From assembly GCA_902610675.1 (NCBI GenBank), contig CACLWP010000002.1, forward strand, positions 1 through 64,000: 64,000 bases of DNA. The letters run 5' to 3'. Under the pieces are notes generated by a model. That model was not told the DNA's origin. It did no database searches and worked only from the letters and a program-made list of their open reading frames with translations. Of this stretch, positions 56,411 to 64,000 are shown piece after piece. A program made the translations under genes and the position numbers. The DNA is from an uncultured Pelagibacteraceae bacterium. Its GTDB lineage: Bacteria > Pseudomonadota > Alphaproteobacteria > Pelagibacterales > Pelagibacteraceae. Every line of letters begins with the position of its first letter. Positions within the stretch are counted from its first letter, which is position 1.

Positions 56411-56940
56411 ACTTAGAAAAATACAAATGGAAAACTAGAATCTTACTTGTTTCTACACCAAATTATAAGGATAGAACCTATCTAGAAGCGAAAAAAATTT
56501 ATCAAGCTAAAATAAAAGATTTTCATAAAAGATATGTAAAATTAATTTGTAAAATTAATAAGAAGGAAAAATCTTCTATTAATTTAATTGGTTTTGATGG
56601 AAAATCTAAAAAGAAGATGGATAACCTTAACTACAAAATAGCGTTTAAAATCATAGATAAAATGCCACTAAGTAAAAAATTTAGACCTATAAATTTATCG
56701 CTTTATTCAGATTACAATCCAAAAACCACTACCCAAGGTTTGGGATTTAAAAATAAGGAAAAAGCCCTTTATACAATTAAAACTATTAAAAATCGTTCAA
56801 GTAAGTATCAGGTAAATGTCATTGCAACCATGTTGGGTAGAGCAAAGAATCATCCTAACAAAACTGAAGATATGGAGGATGCCATAAAAATATTTAGTGA
56901 TTGGATGAAAAAATATAAAAGTAAAAAAAGTGAGAATTAA
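56407..56940 (+). CDS. DUF4174 domain fused to a short conserved C-terminal domain
   Basis: 177 residues. About 1-90 resembles DUF4174: YKWKTRILLVSTPNYKDRTY, NLIGFDGKSKKKM and AFKIIDKMPL (the usual IDxMPMR end). About 95-170 is a second domain, SLYSDYNPKTTTQGLGFKN then VIATMLGRAKNHPNKTEDM, which in other genomes I believe occurs as a separate small protein. No signal peptide, although DUF4174 proteins are often exported. It overlaps the DUF2256 gene by 4 bases, so it is likely functionally tied to the photolyase. Confidence 0.65.
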   Translation: MNLEKYKWKTRILLVSTPNYKDRTYLEAKKIYQAKIKDFHKRYVKLICKINKKEKSSINLIGFDGKSKKKMDNLNYKIAFKIIDKMPLSKKFRPINLSLYSDYNPKTTTQGLGFKNKEKALYTIKTIKNRSSKYQVNVIATMLGRAKNHPNKTEDMEDAIKIFSDWMKKYKSKKSEN

Positions 56941-56941
56941 G

Positions 56942-58369
56942 ATGATAAAATATTTAAAAATGGTAGTTTTACTTTTTCTACTTACCCCAAATAGTCTGTA
57001 TGCTGATTTTTTTGAGGATATAACAAACCAAATTGTTGATAATCCCAAAAGACTTAGCTATGGAGTTTCTGTAACTGATGTAAACCAAGATGGAAATTTT
57101 GATTTTGTAGTCACTGGATTTGGTTATTTGAATTTAGCTTTATCATATGAGAATGGAAAATTAATCAATATTGTAAATCAAAAAAAATTTACAGATGAGT
57201 TTAGGAGAACTATTGGGGTCGCTGCATGCGATATAGATAAAGATGGATATGAAGAAATATATTTTCTTAACACTGATACTTATAGTGGTACAAAAAAATA
57301 TTCAGACAGACTTATCGATTTAGAAAAAGATAAGTATGTAGATTTATTTGAAATTGAAAAAAATCAGAGAGATCTTAATTTAACTGCTGGCAGATCAGTT
57401 GTCTGTGTCGACAGAAAAGGTGATGGAAATTATGGTGTTTATGTTGCTAATTATGGAGGACCAACTAGGTTTTATGAATATAGTGACGAGATAATAGTTG
57501 ATAAATCTCTTCAGTTAAATCTTGCAAAGGTCACTGGCGGTCGAGCTGTTGTAGCTGGACATATTATTTCTGATAAAATTGATGTGTTTGCAGCTAATGA
57601 AAGAGGAGCAAATTTTTTATATAAAAACAATGAGGGTAAATTTTTAGACGTTGCAAACGAATATAGAGTTGAGGATTTTCTTCAAAATGGGAGGGGAACT
57701 GCTTTGTCTGATATTTACTATAGAGGACGATTGGACATTTTAAACGGAAATTGGGGAGGATTTCACAGAGCCTATGTGTTAAAGGATAATATTTTTCAAG
57801 ATATAGCCAAGCCACCTTTTGATGAGCCATCAAGAATAAGAACTGTTATTTCAGCTGATTTAGATAATGATGGTTATGATGAAGTCTTCATGAACAACAT
57901 TGGTGAATCTAATAAACTTTTTAAAATATTAGATAATGGTGTGATTGAGCAAATACCATTAGATGTTGGTTTAGAGCCAAATGGATATGGAACTGGAGCA
58001 GCAGTTGCTGATATAGATAATGACGGTGTTCTAGAGTTATTAGTTTCACACGGAGAAAGTTTTGATCAGCCATTGTCCTTGTATAAAGCAAAAGTAAATC
58101 CTCAAAATAAATATTTAAGAATAAAACCTTTAAATAAATACGGTGCGCCTGCAAGAGGAGCAACAGTGACATTAATTTCAAATTTGAGAAAACATTCTAA
58201 AACAATTGACTCTGGATCTGGTTATCTTTGCCAAATGGAGCCAGTGGCTCACTATGGAATTCGAGAAAATGAAAAAAATATAAAAATTCAGGTTAGGTGG
58301 ACTAATGGTGAAACCGAAACGATTTCTATCAAAAAATTAAACGAAACAATTGTTTTAAATCAAAAATAA
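56942..58369 (+). CDS. CRTAC1-type secreted protein (FG-GAP/VCBS repeats plus ASPIC/UnbV)
   Basis: 475 residues from ATG at 56942, two bases after the preceding stop. Signal peptide (VVLLFLLTPNSLYADFF). Five propeller repeats with calcium-type loops: DVNQDGNFDF, DIDKDGYEEI, DRKGDGNYGV, DLDNDGYDEV, DIDNDGVLEL. The C-terminal ASPIC/UnbV domain includes ARGATVTLISN, SGSGYLCQMEPVAHYG and IQVRWTNGETETISI. It is expected outside the inner membrane as an adhesion or scaffold protein stabilised by calcium. It is convergent with the fasciclin gene, ending one base apart. Confidence 0.9.
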   Translation: MIKYLKMVVLLFLLTPNSLYADFFEDITNQIVDNPKRLSYGVSVTDVNQDGNFDFVVTGFGYLNLALSYENGKLINIVNQKKFTDEFRRTIGVAACDIDKDGYEEIYFLNTDTYSGTKKYSDRLIDLEKDKYVDLFEIEKNQRDLNLTAGRSVVCVDRKGDGNYGVYVANYGGPTRFYEYSDEIIVDKSLQLNLAKVTGGRAVVAGHIISDKIDVFAANERGANFLYKNNEGKFLDVANEYRVEDFLQNGRGTALSDIYYRGRLDILNGNWGGFHRAYVLKDNIFQDIAKPPFDEPSRIRTVISADLDNDGYDEVFMNNIGESNKLFKILDNGVIEQIPLDVGLEPNGYGTGAAVADIDNDGVLELLVSHGESFDQPLSLYKAKVNPQNKYLRIKPLNKYGAPARGATVTLISNLRKHSKTIDSGSGYLCQMEPVAHYGIRENEKNIKIQVRWTNGETETISIKKLNETIVLNQK

Positions 58370-58843
58370 CTAATTTAAAGGTTGCAGAACTCTATTTATA
58401 AAATGGATTACACCATTTGATGCTCCAATGTCAGCTGTTACAACTTCAGCCTCATTTATATATACAATTCCATTAACCTTTTTAATCGTTATCTCTTCAC
58501 CATTAATTGCTTTAATTTTTATTTCACCGTTTATTTCTGAGGAAGTTATTTTTTTTGAAAAAACATGTCTTCCTAAAATGTTTACTAGTTTTTCTTTATT
58601 CTCTTCTCTTAATAGACCGTAATACGTTTGGGCACTAATTGCAGCAAATGCATCATCTAATGGTGCAAAAATTGTAAATGGTCCATCGCCCTCTAGATTT
58701 TTACTTAAACCCGACTTAGTTAGTGTTTCGTTTAATTTAGTAAACTTGCCAGTCTCATTAAGTTGATTAATTATATTTGCAAATGTAACCGTTGGTACGA
58801 AAATCATTATTAGCAAACAGATAATTGAACTAATTTTTTTCAT
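58370..58843 (-). CDS. Secreted fasciclin (FAS1) domain protein
   Basis: 157 residues with a signal peptide (IICLLIMIFVPTVTFA) and one FAS1 domain: FTIFAPLDDAFAAIS, NILGRHVFSKKITSSEI, and VVTADIGASNGVIHFINRVLQP, the canonical H2 motif. FAS1 domains act in adhesion. Its neighbour is the CRTAC1-type protein, and human CRTAC1 and fasciclins are both matrix proteins; a joint surface role is an inference. Confidence 0.94.
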   Translation of the reverse strand: MKKISSIICLLIMIFVPTVTFANIINQLNETGKFTKLNETLTKSGLSKNLEGDGPFTIFAPLDDAFAAISAQTYYGLLREENKEKLVNILGRHVFSKKITSSEINGEIKIKAINGEEITIKKVNGIVYINEAEVVTADIGASNGVIHFINRVLQPLN

Positions 58844-58994
58844 TTGTTTTAAATATATAAAAATTAATAATTTAAAAGGTTAATTTAGTGCGACAAATGT
58901 TTAAATAAAAACCACATATTGTTTGTATTTAACACTAGAAAGTTACAACTATTAATCTAGACTGAACTTTAACCATAATTTTTAATCTAAATAA

Positions 58995-59696
58995 ATGAGA
59001 TTTTTAAAAAATATAATTAAGACATTGGTCATTATTGCTCTAGTTTTGTCTTTTTCAAATATCTCAAACTCAGTAGAAAAAAATTATTACAAAGATTTGA
59101 TTAATGACTGGTCAAGAATATTTCCAGATAAAAATAGAAATGCTGCAGGCCCAAAATTCTTTAAATATATAATTGATAAAGATATTACTTATAAAGATTT
59201 TATTGAGTACAACAAATTATATTGTGCTGTATCTGGCTCATTAATTGATCCTAACAGTCAGCCAGATTTTATATTTGTTACCGAAAGAAAAACTAAGAAT
59301 AAGATTTGTGGTAGCTACTATAAATGCTGTATCCCATGTTCATGTGATATTATGAAATACTCCGAGGTTCAAGAAATGAAACATAAATTTAGTGATGGTG
59401 TAAAAGAGTTTTTTGTTTTTACAATTAAAAATCCCTGCAAAAAACAAGACTTTCCAAACAGAGTAAATAAAGATTATTTTTGTGATGGTGATAAAATTAA
59501 TAATAGACAAGTCTACAGTATTAAAGATCGAATAGTAATAGGTTTACTACATAATGGGAAAAGCTGTGAAAAGGACGAGATAGATTTTGTAAAAAGTCAT
59601 CAGATAACTGGAAGATTTTGCGAATTTAGAAATAATACCCCTATAGAAAATTTAGAAGCAGGTATGGGTGATATTTTTATAAAACTTGCAAGATAA
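58995..59696 (+). CDS. Cysteine-rich secreted protein of unknown function
   Basis: 233 residues with a signal peptide (LVIIALVLSFSNISNS). Ten cysteines, five of them in KICGSYYKCCIPCSCDIM around residue 105-122, others at NPCKK, YFCDGD, KSCEK and RFCEF. The even number and export suggest disulfides or a metal site. I recognise no family. It is preceded by a 151-base spacer and followed by a small basic gene after six bases. Start is the ATG at 58995. Confidence 0.75.
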   Translation: MRFLKNIIKTLVIIALVLSFSNISNSVEKNYYKDLINDWSRIFPDKNRNAAGPKFFKYIIDKDITYKDFIEYNKLYCAVSGSLIDPNSQPDFIFVTERKTKNKICGSYYKCCIPCSCDIMKYSEVQEMKHKFSDGVKEFFVFTIKNPCKKQDFPNRVNKDYFCDGDKINNRQVYSIKDRIVIGLLHNGKSCEKDEIDFVKSHQITGRFCEFRNNTPIENLEAGMGDIFIKLAR

Positions 59697-59702
59697 CTTT
59701 TT

Positions 59703-59849
59703 ATGGCAAAGAAAATCAAAAAAAGAAAAAAAATCAAAAAAAAAAATCCAATAGCAAAATTGTTAAGTTCACCAATGTTAAGAAATAAAATAATAAAAAA
59801 TGAAAAAAAAATTTATAATAGAAAAAAGTTTAAATTGGAGAATGAATAA
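59703..59849 (+). CDS. ArfA-like small basic protein (candidate ribosome-rescue factor)
   Basis: A 48-residue gene six bases after the preceding stop. It starts with a lysine tract and continues NPIAKLLSSPMLRNKII then KIYNRKKFKL. This resembles the ArfA pattern N-x-IEALLHDPLFRxRV then GSYxRKxxH, and small alphaproteobacterial proteins of the NPVAxxLxSPxxRxxVV type. ArfA recruits RF2 to ribosomes stalled without a stop codon. The match is by eye over about 30 residues, so the frame is likely real but function tentative. Confidence 0.55.
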   Translation: MAKKIKKRKKIKKKNPIAKLLSSPMLRNKIIKNEKKIYNRKKFKLENE

Positions 59850-59858
59850 AATTTAACC

Positions 59859-60998
59859 TTAATTAAAAGTTGAAATTATTTTGGGAATATAATTCTTAAA
59901 ATTAAAAAAACCTTTATTACAATATTGCCAAGAATATTGATCTAGTTTTCTATACAGAAAATCAAATTTTAAACTATTTGAATTTAAATAATTGAGGCTT
60001 TCACCAACATTTGGATATAACGCAATAACTTTCTCTCCTATATCTTTAATTTCATTTATATGGACTGTCTCACAACTTATAGACTTATCATTTAATCTTT
60101 GCTTTTGGTCATCAATTAAAAGTGATTTAAATTTGATAACATTTTCACTTAATTTTATAGATCTAGTTTCATTTTTATTTGAAATTATATAAATCTTTTT
60201 AAATTCATTATTTTGGAAATCACAAGTTTCAAATGATAAATTATTTTCAAAAATTAAAAGATTTCTATCATCTAAATTTTTATTACTAAAATCTTGTTTG
60301 ACAATTGAGTAAGTTTTTTCCGAAACCTTTGGGGGAGCGTTCTCATTTAACTTAATATTATTAAATCTATTATTTGTGAATTTTTTAATATTCCATTCAC
60401 TGGCTAGATAATGTTTTCCTTGCGTTTGAACCCCAGCTACCCATCTCCAACCAAGAGTGTTAGACGCAGCATCTCCATCATAAAGGTGTTGCATAAAAAA
60501 TTCTGCTCCTAATTGCCAGGGCAACTCCAAAGTAAAAATCCAAATACTTGCAAACCACATTCTTGTATGATTATGTAAATAGTTGTTTTCTTTGAGTTCA
60601 TTTACCCAGTAATTAAAACACTCAATATTTGTTTTTCCTTCAATGGCGTTTTTATAATTTTGGTTATCCTTAAAATCTTCTCTGATTTTATTCAATTCAA
60701 TTAGATAATCTGTCCAGACATTTGGTCTTAATTCTAACCAGCCTTTCCAATACGTTCGCCACAAAACTTCTTGAATAAATTTTTCACTTTTGGAAAAAGA
60801 AAATTTGCTAAGTGATTTTTCGATTATTTCTCTTTCATTTATTACTCCGTGAGTAACGTAAGGAGATAAACAGGATACATTGGTTCTCTTTTCTGGTCCA
60901 AAATCAAAATTTCTTAATTTAGAATATTCAGCTAGATTTTCTTCAACAAAATTATTTAATTTATTTAAGGCCGCAGCCCTAGAGGCATCAAACTTCAT
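59859..60998 (-). CDS. Photolyase-type FAD-binding protein lacking an N-terminal antenna domain
   Basis: 379 residues. The FAD domain of photolyase/cryptochrome starts almost at the N-terminus: CLSPYVTHGVINEREI, QEVLWRTYWKGWLE, NYLHNHTRMWFASIWIF, LYDGDAASNTLGWRWVAGVQTQGK and SEWNIKKFTNNRF. The usual preceding Rossmann domain is absent. Instead about 150 residues follow it with alternating strands (RNLLIFENNL, KKIYIISNK, EKVIALYPN) and end in YCNKGFFNFKNYIPKI. It may be a permuted photolyase. It is on the opposite strand to the PhrB-like gene 4.7 kb away. Confidence 0.82.
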   Translation of the reverse strand: MKFDASRAAALNKLNNFVEENLAEYSKLRNFDFGPEKRTNVSCLSPYVTHGVINEREIIEKSLSKFSFSKSEKFIQEVLWRTYWKGWLELRPNVWTDYLIELNKIREDFKDNQNYKNAIEGKTNIECFNYWVNELKENNYLHNHTRMWFASIWIFTLELPWQLGAEFFMQHLYDGDAASNTLGWRWVAGVQTQGKHYLASEWNIKKFTNNRFNNIKLNENAPPKVSEKTYSIVKQDFSNKNLDDRNLLIFENNLSFETCDFQNNEFKKIYIISNKNETRSIKLSENVIKFKSLLIDDQKQRLNDKSISCETVHINEIKDIGEKVIALYPNVGESLNYLNSNSLKFDFLYRKLDQYSWQYCNKGFFNFKNYIPKIISTFN

Positions 60999-61004
60999 TT
61001 TTAT

Positions 61005-61385
61005 TTATTTTGATTTTTTTTTCTTAAGACCAAGTTTATCACTATGTCTTAATCTGAGAATAACAATTGCACCTGCAATCAGCACTATAGCGATAGCTTC
61101 ATAAACTAATGCTGTTGGATCCATTTCTTTTCCCTGAAGAATTATAAATCGCGCTAAAGCAGTAATAGCTATTAAAAGTGGTAGTGTAATGCTTATTGAT
61201 TGCTGGTTCCAAAAAACTCGCACCATTGCAAGTACTTCTAGGTAAAGAAACATTAATAGTAAATCAGCTAAAGTAACTGACCTGTTTTCAAACATTTTAT
61301 ACATCTCTATACCCACTGCAATTACTGTACTTACTAAAATAATAACCATTAAAATAAGTTGTAAATTTTTAGCTACTTTTTCCAT
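61005..61385 (-). CDS. PsiE-family membrane protein
   Basis: 126 residues with four membrane helices. The family pattern is seen in NLQLILMVIILVSTVIAVGIEMYKM, DLLLMFLYLEVLAMVRVFWN, ITLPLLIAITALARFIILQG and a last helix followed by a basic tail (KLGLKKKKSK). PsiE is phosphate-starvation-induced in E. coli but its function is unknown; no Pho box is evident here. It abuts the upstream gene at base 61385. Confidence 0.85.
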   Translation of the reverse strand: MEKVAKNLQLILMVIILVSTVIAVGIEMYKMFENRSVTLADLLLMFLYLEVLAMVRVFWNQQSISITLPLLIAITALARFIILQGKEMDPTALVYEAIAIVLIAGAIVILRLRHSDKLGLKKKKSK

Positions 61386-61843
61386 TATTTGTCTTTACTA
61401 AATGGCAACCATTTTTCAAATACAGATTTTGATGAACCATCATATGGTATTGAATAAGAGTAGGGGTTTGGACTTGTTAGAACTTCAATTCCTTTAGAAA
61501 ATACGAATATAAATACGATCACAAAAACGAGGACCATTATTTTAAAGGGGTCAAAATTTTTTGTTTTAAAAACACTAGATGAATTTTCTTCAGCCCTGTG
61601 AAAATGTTTAAAGGTCATATACACAGCAAAGATCAAACCAATATGAGCTAAAAAAAGTCCAGTCCAACCAAATACAAAAGTTGTATATGAAAACACGTAT
61701 AAACTAAAAACTGTTGTCCAAATAAAGCTTAAAACTAATAAAATTTGCAATCTGACTGTTTTAGGAAGTGAACGGAGATCATTTTTACTATCATCAAACA
61801 ATATGTTTGCTGTATCTCTCATCCAATTTTTAATTGATTCCAT
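61385..61843 (-). CDS. Membrane protein of unknown function
   Basis: 152 residues with three membrane segments, the first two close together (LQILLVLSFIWTTVFSLYVFSY and TGLFLAHIGLIFAVYMTF) and a third (IMVLVFVIVFIFVFSKGIEVL) before a periplasmic tail. I do not recognise the family. It shares one base with the PsiE-family gene, so the two probably act together. Confidence 0.7.
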   Translation of the reverse strand: MESIKNWMRDTANILFDDSKNDLRSLPKTVRLQILLVLSFIWTTVFSLYVFSYTTFVFGWTGLFLAHIGLIFAVYMTFKHFHRAEENSSSVFKTKNFDPFKIMVLVFVIVFIFVFSKGIEVLTSPNPYSYSIPYDGSSKSVFEKWLPFSKDK

Positions 61844-61906
61844 GATTCTAAGATATAACTAAAAATAAATTTAACAAACCATAAATTGTCCTAAAACTTA
61901 ACAATA

Positions 61907-63088
61907 TTAGAGTTTTTTCTTGTGATAATTAATAAATCTTTCAACATTAGATTTATTGAATGTTTTATTTTCCTCAAAAGAAACTTTTTTCATTGAGTAC
62001 GCAGTACTTTTTGTAATTCTAGATAGGATAGTAATATTCCCTTTGTATAGTTTAAGTTTTACAGATCCATTTACCTTATTTCTTTTTTGATCAATAATTT
62101 TTTGTAATTTAAATCTTTCTTTTGAGTACCAATAACCATTGTAAATTAATTGTGCATATCTTGGCATGATCAAGTCCTTTTTGTGCATCGTTTCTTTATC
62201 CAATGTCACTGACTCGATAGCTCTGTGGGCGTGAATCAAAAGTGTTCCACCTGGTGTCTCATAAACTCCTCTTGATTTAATTCCAAGAAACCTATTTTCA
62301 ACTAGGTCAACTCTTCCTATGCCATTTTTTCCAGCAATAAAATTTAATTTGGTAAGAATGTTTTCAGGATTTAATTTTTTTCCATTTATTCCAACAGGGT
62401 CACCATTTTTAAAATTAATTAAAATAAAAGTTGGTTTATTTGGTGCTTTTTCAGGAGAGGTCGTTCTTTGGAAAATAAATTCTGGCGCTGAATTTTTTGG
62501 ATTTTCTAAAATCTTACCCTCAGTTGAGGTATGAAATAGATTATCGTCGACAGAAAAAGGAGGTGCACCTTTTTTATCTTTTGGGATGGGTATCCCATGT
62601 TTTTTTGCATAACTTATTAAATCATTTCTGGATCTCAGTTTCCAAATTCTCCAAGGAGCAACAACTTTTATCTTTGGTCCAAAATAATGATAACCTAGCT
62701 CAAATCTGACCTGATCATTACCTTTTCCTGTTGCTCCATGAGACACTGCAAACGCTTTAAATTTTTTTGCTATTCTTATTTGGTCTTTTGCAATTAATGG
62801 TCTTGCTATGGAAGTTCCTAATAAATAAACCCCTTCGTAAACCGCGTTACCTCGTATCATTGGAAAAACATAGTCTTTTACGAAAATATTTTTTAAATTT
62901 TTAATTATAATCTTTTTAACACCAAATTTTTTAGCATTATTGATTATCTTTTTTCTATCAATCTCTTGTCCTATATCAGAAGTGTAACAAATTACTTCTG
63001 CATTATAATTTTCTTGAAGCCATTTTAGAATTATAGATGTATCTAAACCTCCTGAATAAGCTAAAACAATTCTTTTTTTTGATTTCAT
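61907..63088 (-). CDS. argG: Argininosuccinate synthase
   Basis: Joins citrulline and aspartate in arginine synthesis. It has 393 residues with the ATP pyrophosphatase loop VLAYSGGLDTSIILKWL, HGATGKGNDQVRFELG, KVVAPWRIWKL and GRVDLVENRFLGIKSRGVYETPGG. All signatures are intact. It is four bases from the IalB-type gene stop on the same strand. Confidence 0.98.
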   Translation of the reverse strand: MKSKKRIVLAYSGGLDTSIILKWLQENYNAEVICYTSDIGQEIDRKKIINNAKKFGVKKIIIKNLKNIFVKDYVFPMIRGNAVYEGVYLLGTSIARPLIAKDQIRIAKKFKAFAVSHGATGKGNDQVRFELGYHYFGPKIKVVAPWRIWKLRSRNDLISYAKKHGIPIPKDKKGAPPFSVDDNLFHTSTEGKILENPKNSAPEFIFQRTTSPEKAPNKPTFILINFKNGDPVGINGKKLNPENILTKLNFIAGKNGIGRVDLVENRFLGIKSRGVYETPGGTLLIHAHRAIESVTLDKETMHKKDLIMPRYAQLIYNGYWYSKERFKLQKIIDQKRNKVNGSVKLKLYKGNITILSRITKSTAYSMKKVSFEENKTFNKSNVERFINYHKKKL

Positions 63089-63091
63089 TAA

Positions 63092-63598
63092 TTAACTGCA
63101 AGCTTTTTTTGCAGAGTTATAAGCTTTAGTAAATCCCAACAATGAATAATGATCTATGGTTTGAGATCCTTTTTCATTATAGCCAGTAACCATAATTCTT
63201 GATCCTTTTTTCATAACCTTAACCATTATCTTTTCTTTTTTACCGCTTGTCATCCAAGCAAAACCTTGTTGTTTAATATCAAATTTAAATTTATTATTTC
63301 CTGATGTTGCTAAAACAGAATTGTTTTTGTTAAATTCATATCCAGCAGTTGCACTAATCTCATTAGAAATTTTTTCATTTGGTCTGAAGGTAACAAATAA
63401 TCTGGCATCTCTTTTGTTTGTTTTTGGTGCCTGCAAAACTGGAATCGATTGAGCAAAACAAACTTTTCCAGAACTTTCTTGGACTACTAACGTTTCCCAA
63501 TCTTTGAATTTACCAACCTTTTTAATATCTGCTAAACTAATCGTAATAGGAATGATTAAAAATAGAAACGTGAATATGAAACTTTTAATTATGGACAT
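63092..63598 (-). CDS. Invasion-associated locus B (IalB)-type secreted protein
   Basis: 168 residues with a signal peptide (FIFTFLFLIIPITISLA). KDWETLVVQESSGKVCFAQSIP and a late C-terminal cysteine are typical of alphaproteobacterial IalB-like proteins, which are periplasmic and of unknown role in free-living bacteria. DARLFVTFRP and KGSRIMVTGYNEKGSQTIDHYSLLGFTKAY also match. The start overlaps the aldo/keto reductase end by 10 bases. Confidence 0.88.
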   Translation of the reverse strand: MSIIKSFIFTFLFLIIPITISLADIKKVGKFKDWETLVVQESSGKVCFAQSIPVLQAPKTNKRDARLFVTFRPNEKISNEISATAGYEFNKNNSVLATSGNNKFKFDIKQQGFAWMTSGKKEKIMVKVMKKGSRIMVTGYNEKGSQTIDHYSLLGFTKAYNSAKKACS

Positions 63599-64000
63599 GG
63601 GTTAGGGTATTTTTGTTGAATTTTGTTAATATCATTAATTATATCACTGTTTAAATTTACATTTACACTTTCTATGTTTGTTTTCAACTGTTCCATTGTT
63701 GTTGCTCCAATAATAACGCTTGTAGTAAAATATTGAATTTCACAGAATTTTAAAGACATTTGAGTAAAATCTAAATTATATTTTTTCGAAATTTTGTAAT
63801 ATTCGTCGATAGCTTTTTGACCATTTTCATTTTTATATCGATTAAAATTTTTAAATAGTTGCATCCGAGATTTTGCTGGTAGTTTATTATTTCTATATTT
63901 TCCTGTTAGATATCCAAACGCTAATGGAGAGTAAGCTAATAAGCCACTTTGCTCCCTTACAGAAATTTCTGCCAAACCAATTTCATAAGTTCTATTGAGT
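63589..64000 (-). CDS. Aldo/keto reductase (C-terminal part, cut by window edge)
   Basis: NADPH-dependent reductase of the Tas/AKR type. The reading frame is open through the right window edge, so the N-terminus with the catalytic tetrad is outside. Visible are LNRTYEIGLAEISVREQSGLLAYSPLAFGYLTGKY and the late cofactor-binding TTSVIIGATTMEQLKTNIE. A TTG at 63973-63975 is internal, not a start. It overlaps the IalB-type gene by 10 bases. The substrate is unknown. Confidence 0.92.
   Translation of the reverse strand, partial: LNRTYEIGLAEISVREQSGLLAYSPLAFGYLTGKYRNNKLPAKSRMQLFKNFNRYKNENGQKAIDEYYKISKKYNLDFTQMSLKFCEIQYFTTSVIIGATTMEQLKTNIESVNVNLNSDIINDINKIQQKYPNPCP

Noticed and set aside
57594..58181. 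Two antisense frames opposite the CRTAC1-type gene
   Set aside because: Both arise from the repeated asparagine/aspartate codons on the coding strand; no signal peptide or motif.
1..64000. CRISPR arrays, insertion sequences, prophage or restriction systems
   Set aside because: No regularly spaced repeats, transposase, integrase, phage structural or restriction gene was found on either strand.

Overview
The window reads as the chromosome of a streamlined marine alphaproteobacterium of the SAR11 / Candidatus Pelagibacter type. The grounds are a very AT-rich sequence (lysine- and asparagine-heavy proteins), spacers that are almost all under 150 bases, many ATGA/TAATG stop-start overlaps, a single small porin, and a gene order typical of alphaproteobacterial origin regions. 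I see no insertion sequence, prophage, CRISPR array or rRNA. No stretch over 300 bases lacks a gene; the longest is the 282-base gap at 18881-19162.

Layout. 1-4.7 kb: the 3' end of endonuclease III, a PfkB-type kinase, an OmpR-type regulator with a decayed receiver, a YkuD transpeptidase, a YggS/ThiE-like head-to-head pair, and the major porin. 4.8-9.5 kb: DUF3576 lipoprotein, leuS, lptE, holA (+ strand). 9.5-18.9 kb: parB, parA, rsmG, mnmG, mnmE, rho, hemJ, hemH, hemE, all on the - strand. 18.9-19.2 kb: probable replication origin between hemE and the PEP-synthetase regulator gene, with two exact TTATNCACA boxes; a near-perfect parS palindrome lies 7 kb away inside rsmG. 19.2-24.5 kb: ppsR, maf, aroE, coaE, dnaQ, secB, fxsA, a Tim44-like gene and an Smr gene, leading away from the origin. 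24.5-30.3 kb: hslUV facing a his operon (hisB-H-A-F-E, HIT, GNAT). 30.3-36 kb: lolA, ftsK, a UbiH-like gene, a Lon-N protein, a sulfotransferase and tRNA-Gly(GCC). 36-45 kb: pterin dehydratase, purH, heparinase-like gene, rpe, and an acetate-type locus (SSS symporter, DUF4212 subunit, acs). 45-51 kb: EVE protein, tsaD, hemC, hemD, MscS, YggT, folD and two small membrane proteins.

51-61.9 kb is the most accessory-looking part: a DMT exporter, a PQQ-type sugar dehydrogenase, an ANL (acyl-adenylating) protein reduced to its core, DUF6356, an SDR, a PhrB-like photolyase/cryptochrome, a 43-residue DUF2256 protein, a DUF4174 fusion, a CRTAC1-type calcium-repeat protein, a fasciclin protein, a cysteine-rich secreted protein, a 48-residue ArfA-like basic protein, a second photolyase-type FAD protein whose antenna domain is not at its usual N-terminal place, and two small membrane proteins including a PsiE homologue. 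I read this as a light-exposure/DNA-repair plus cell-surface island. The window ends with argG, an IalB-type secreted protein and the 3' part of an aldo/keto reductase.

The best candidates for undescribed biology are the 52-61 kb island, the short ORF inside the origin coupled to ppsR, the lysine-rich tail on acetyl-CoA synthetase, and the EF-hand-like loop in the acetate-type symporter. All functional calls come from reading motifs by eye; no database search was possible.
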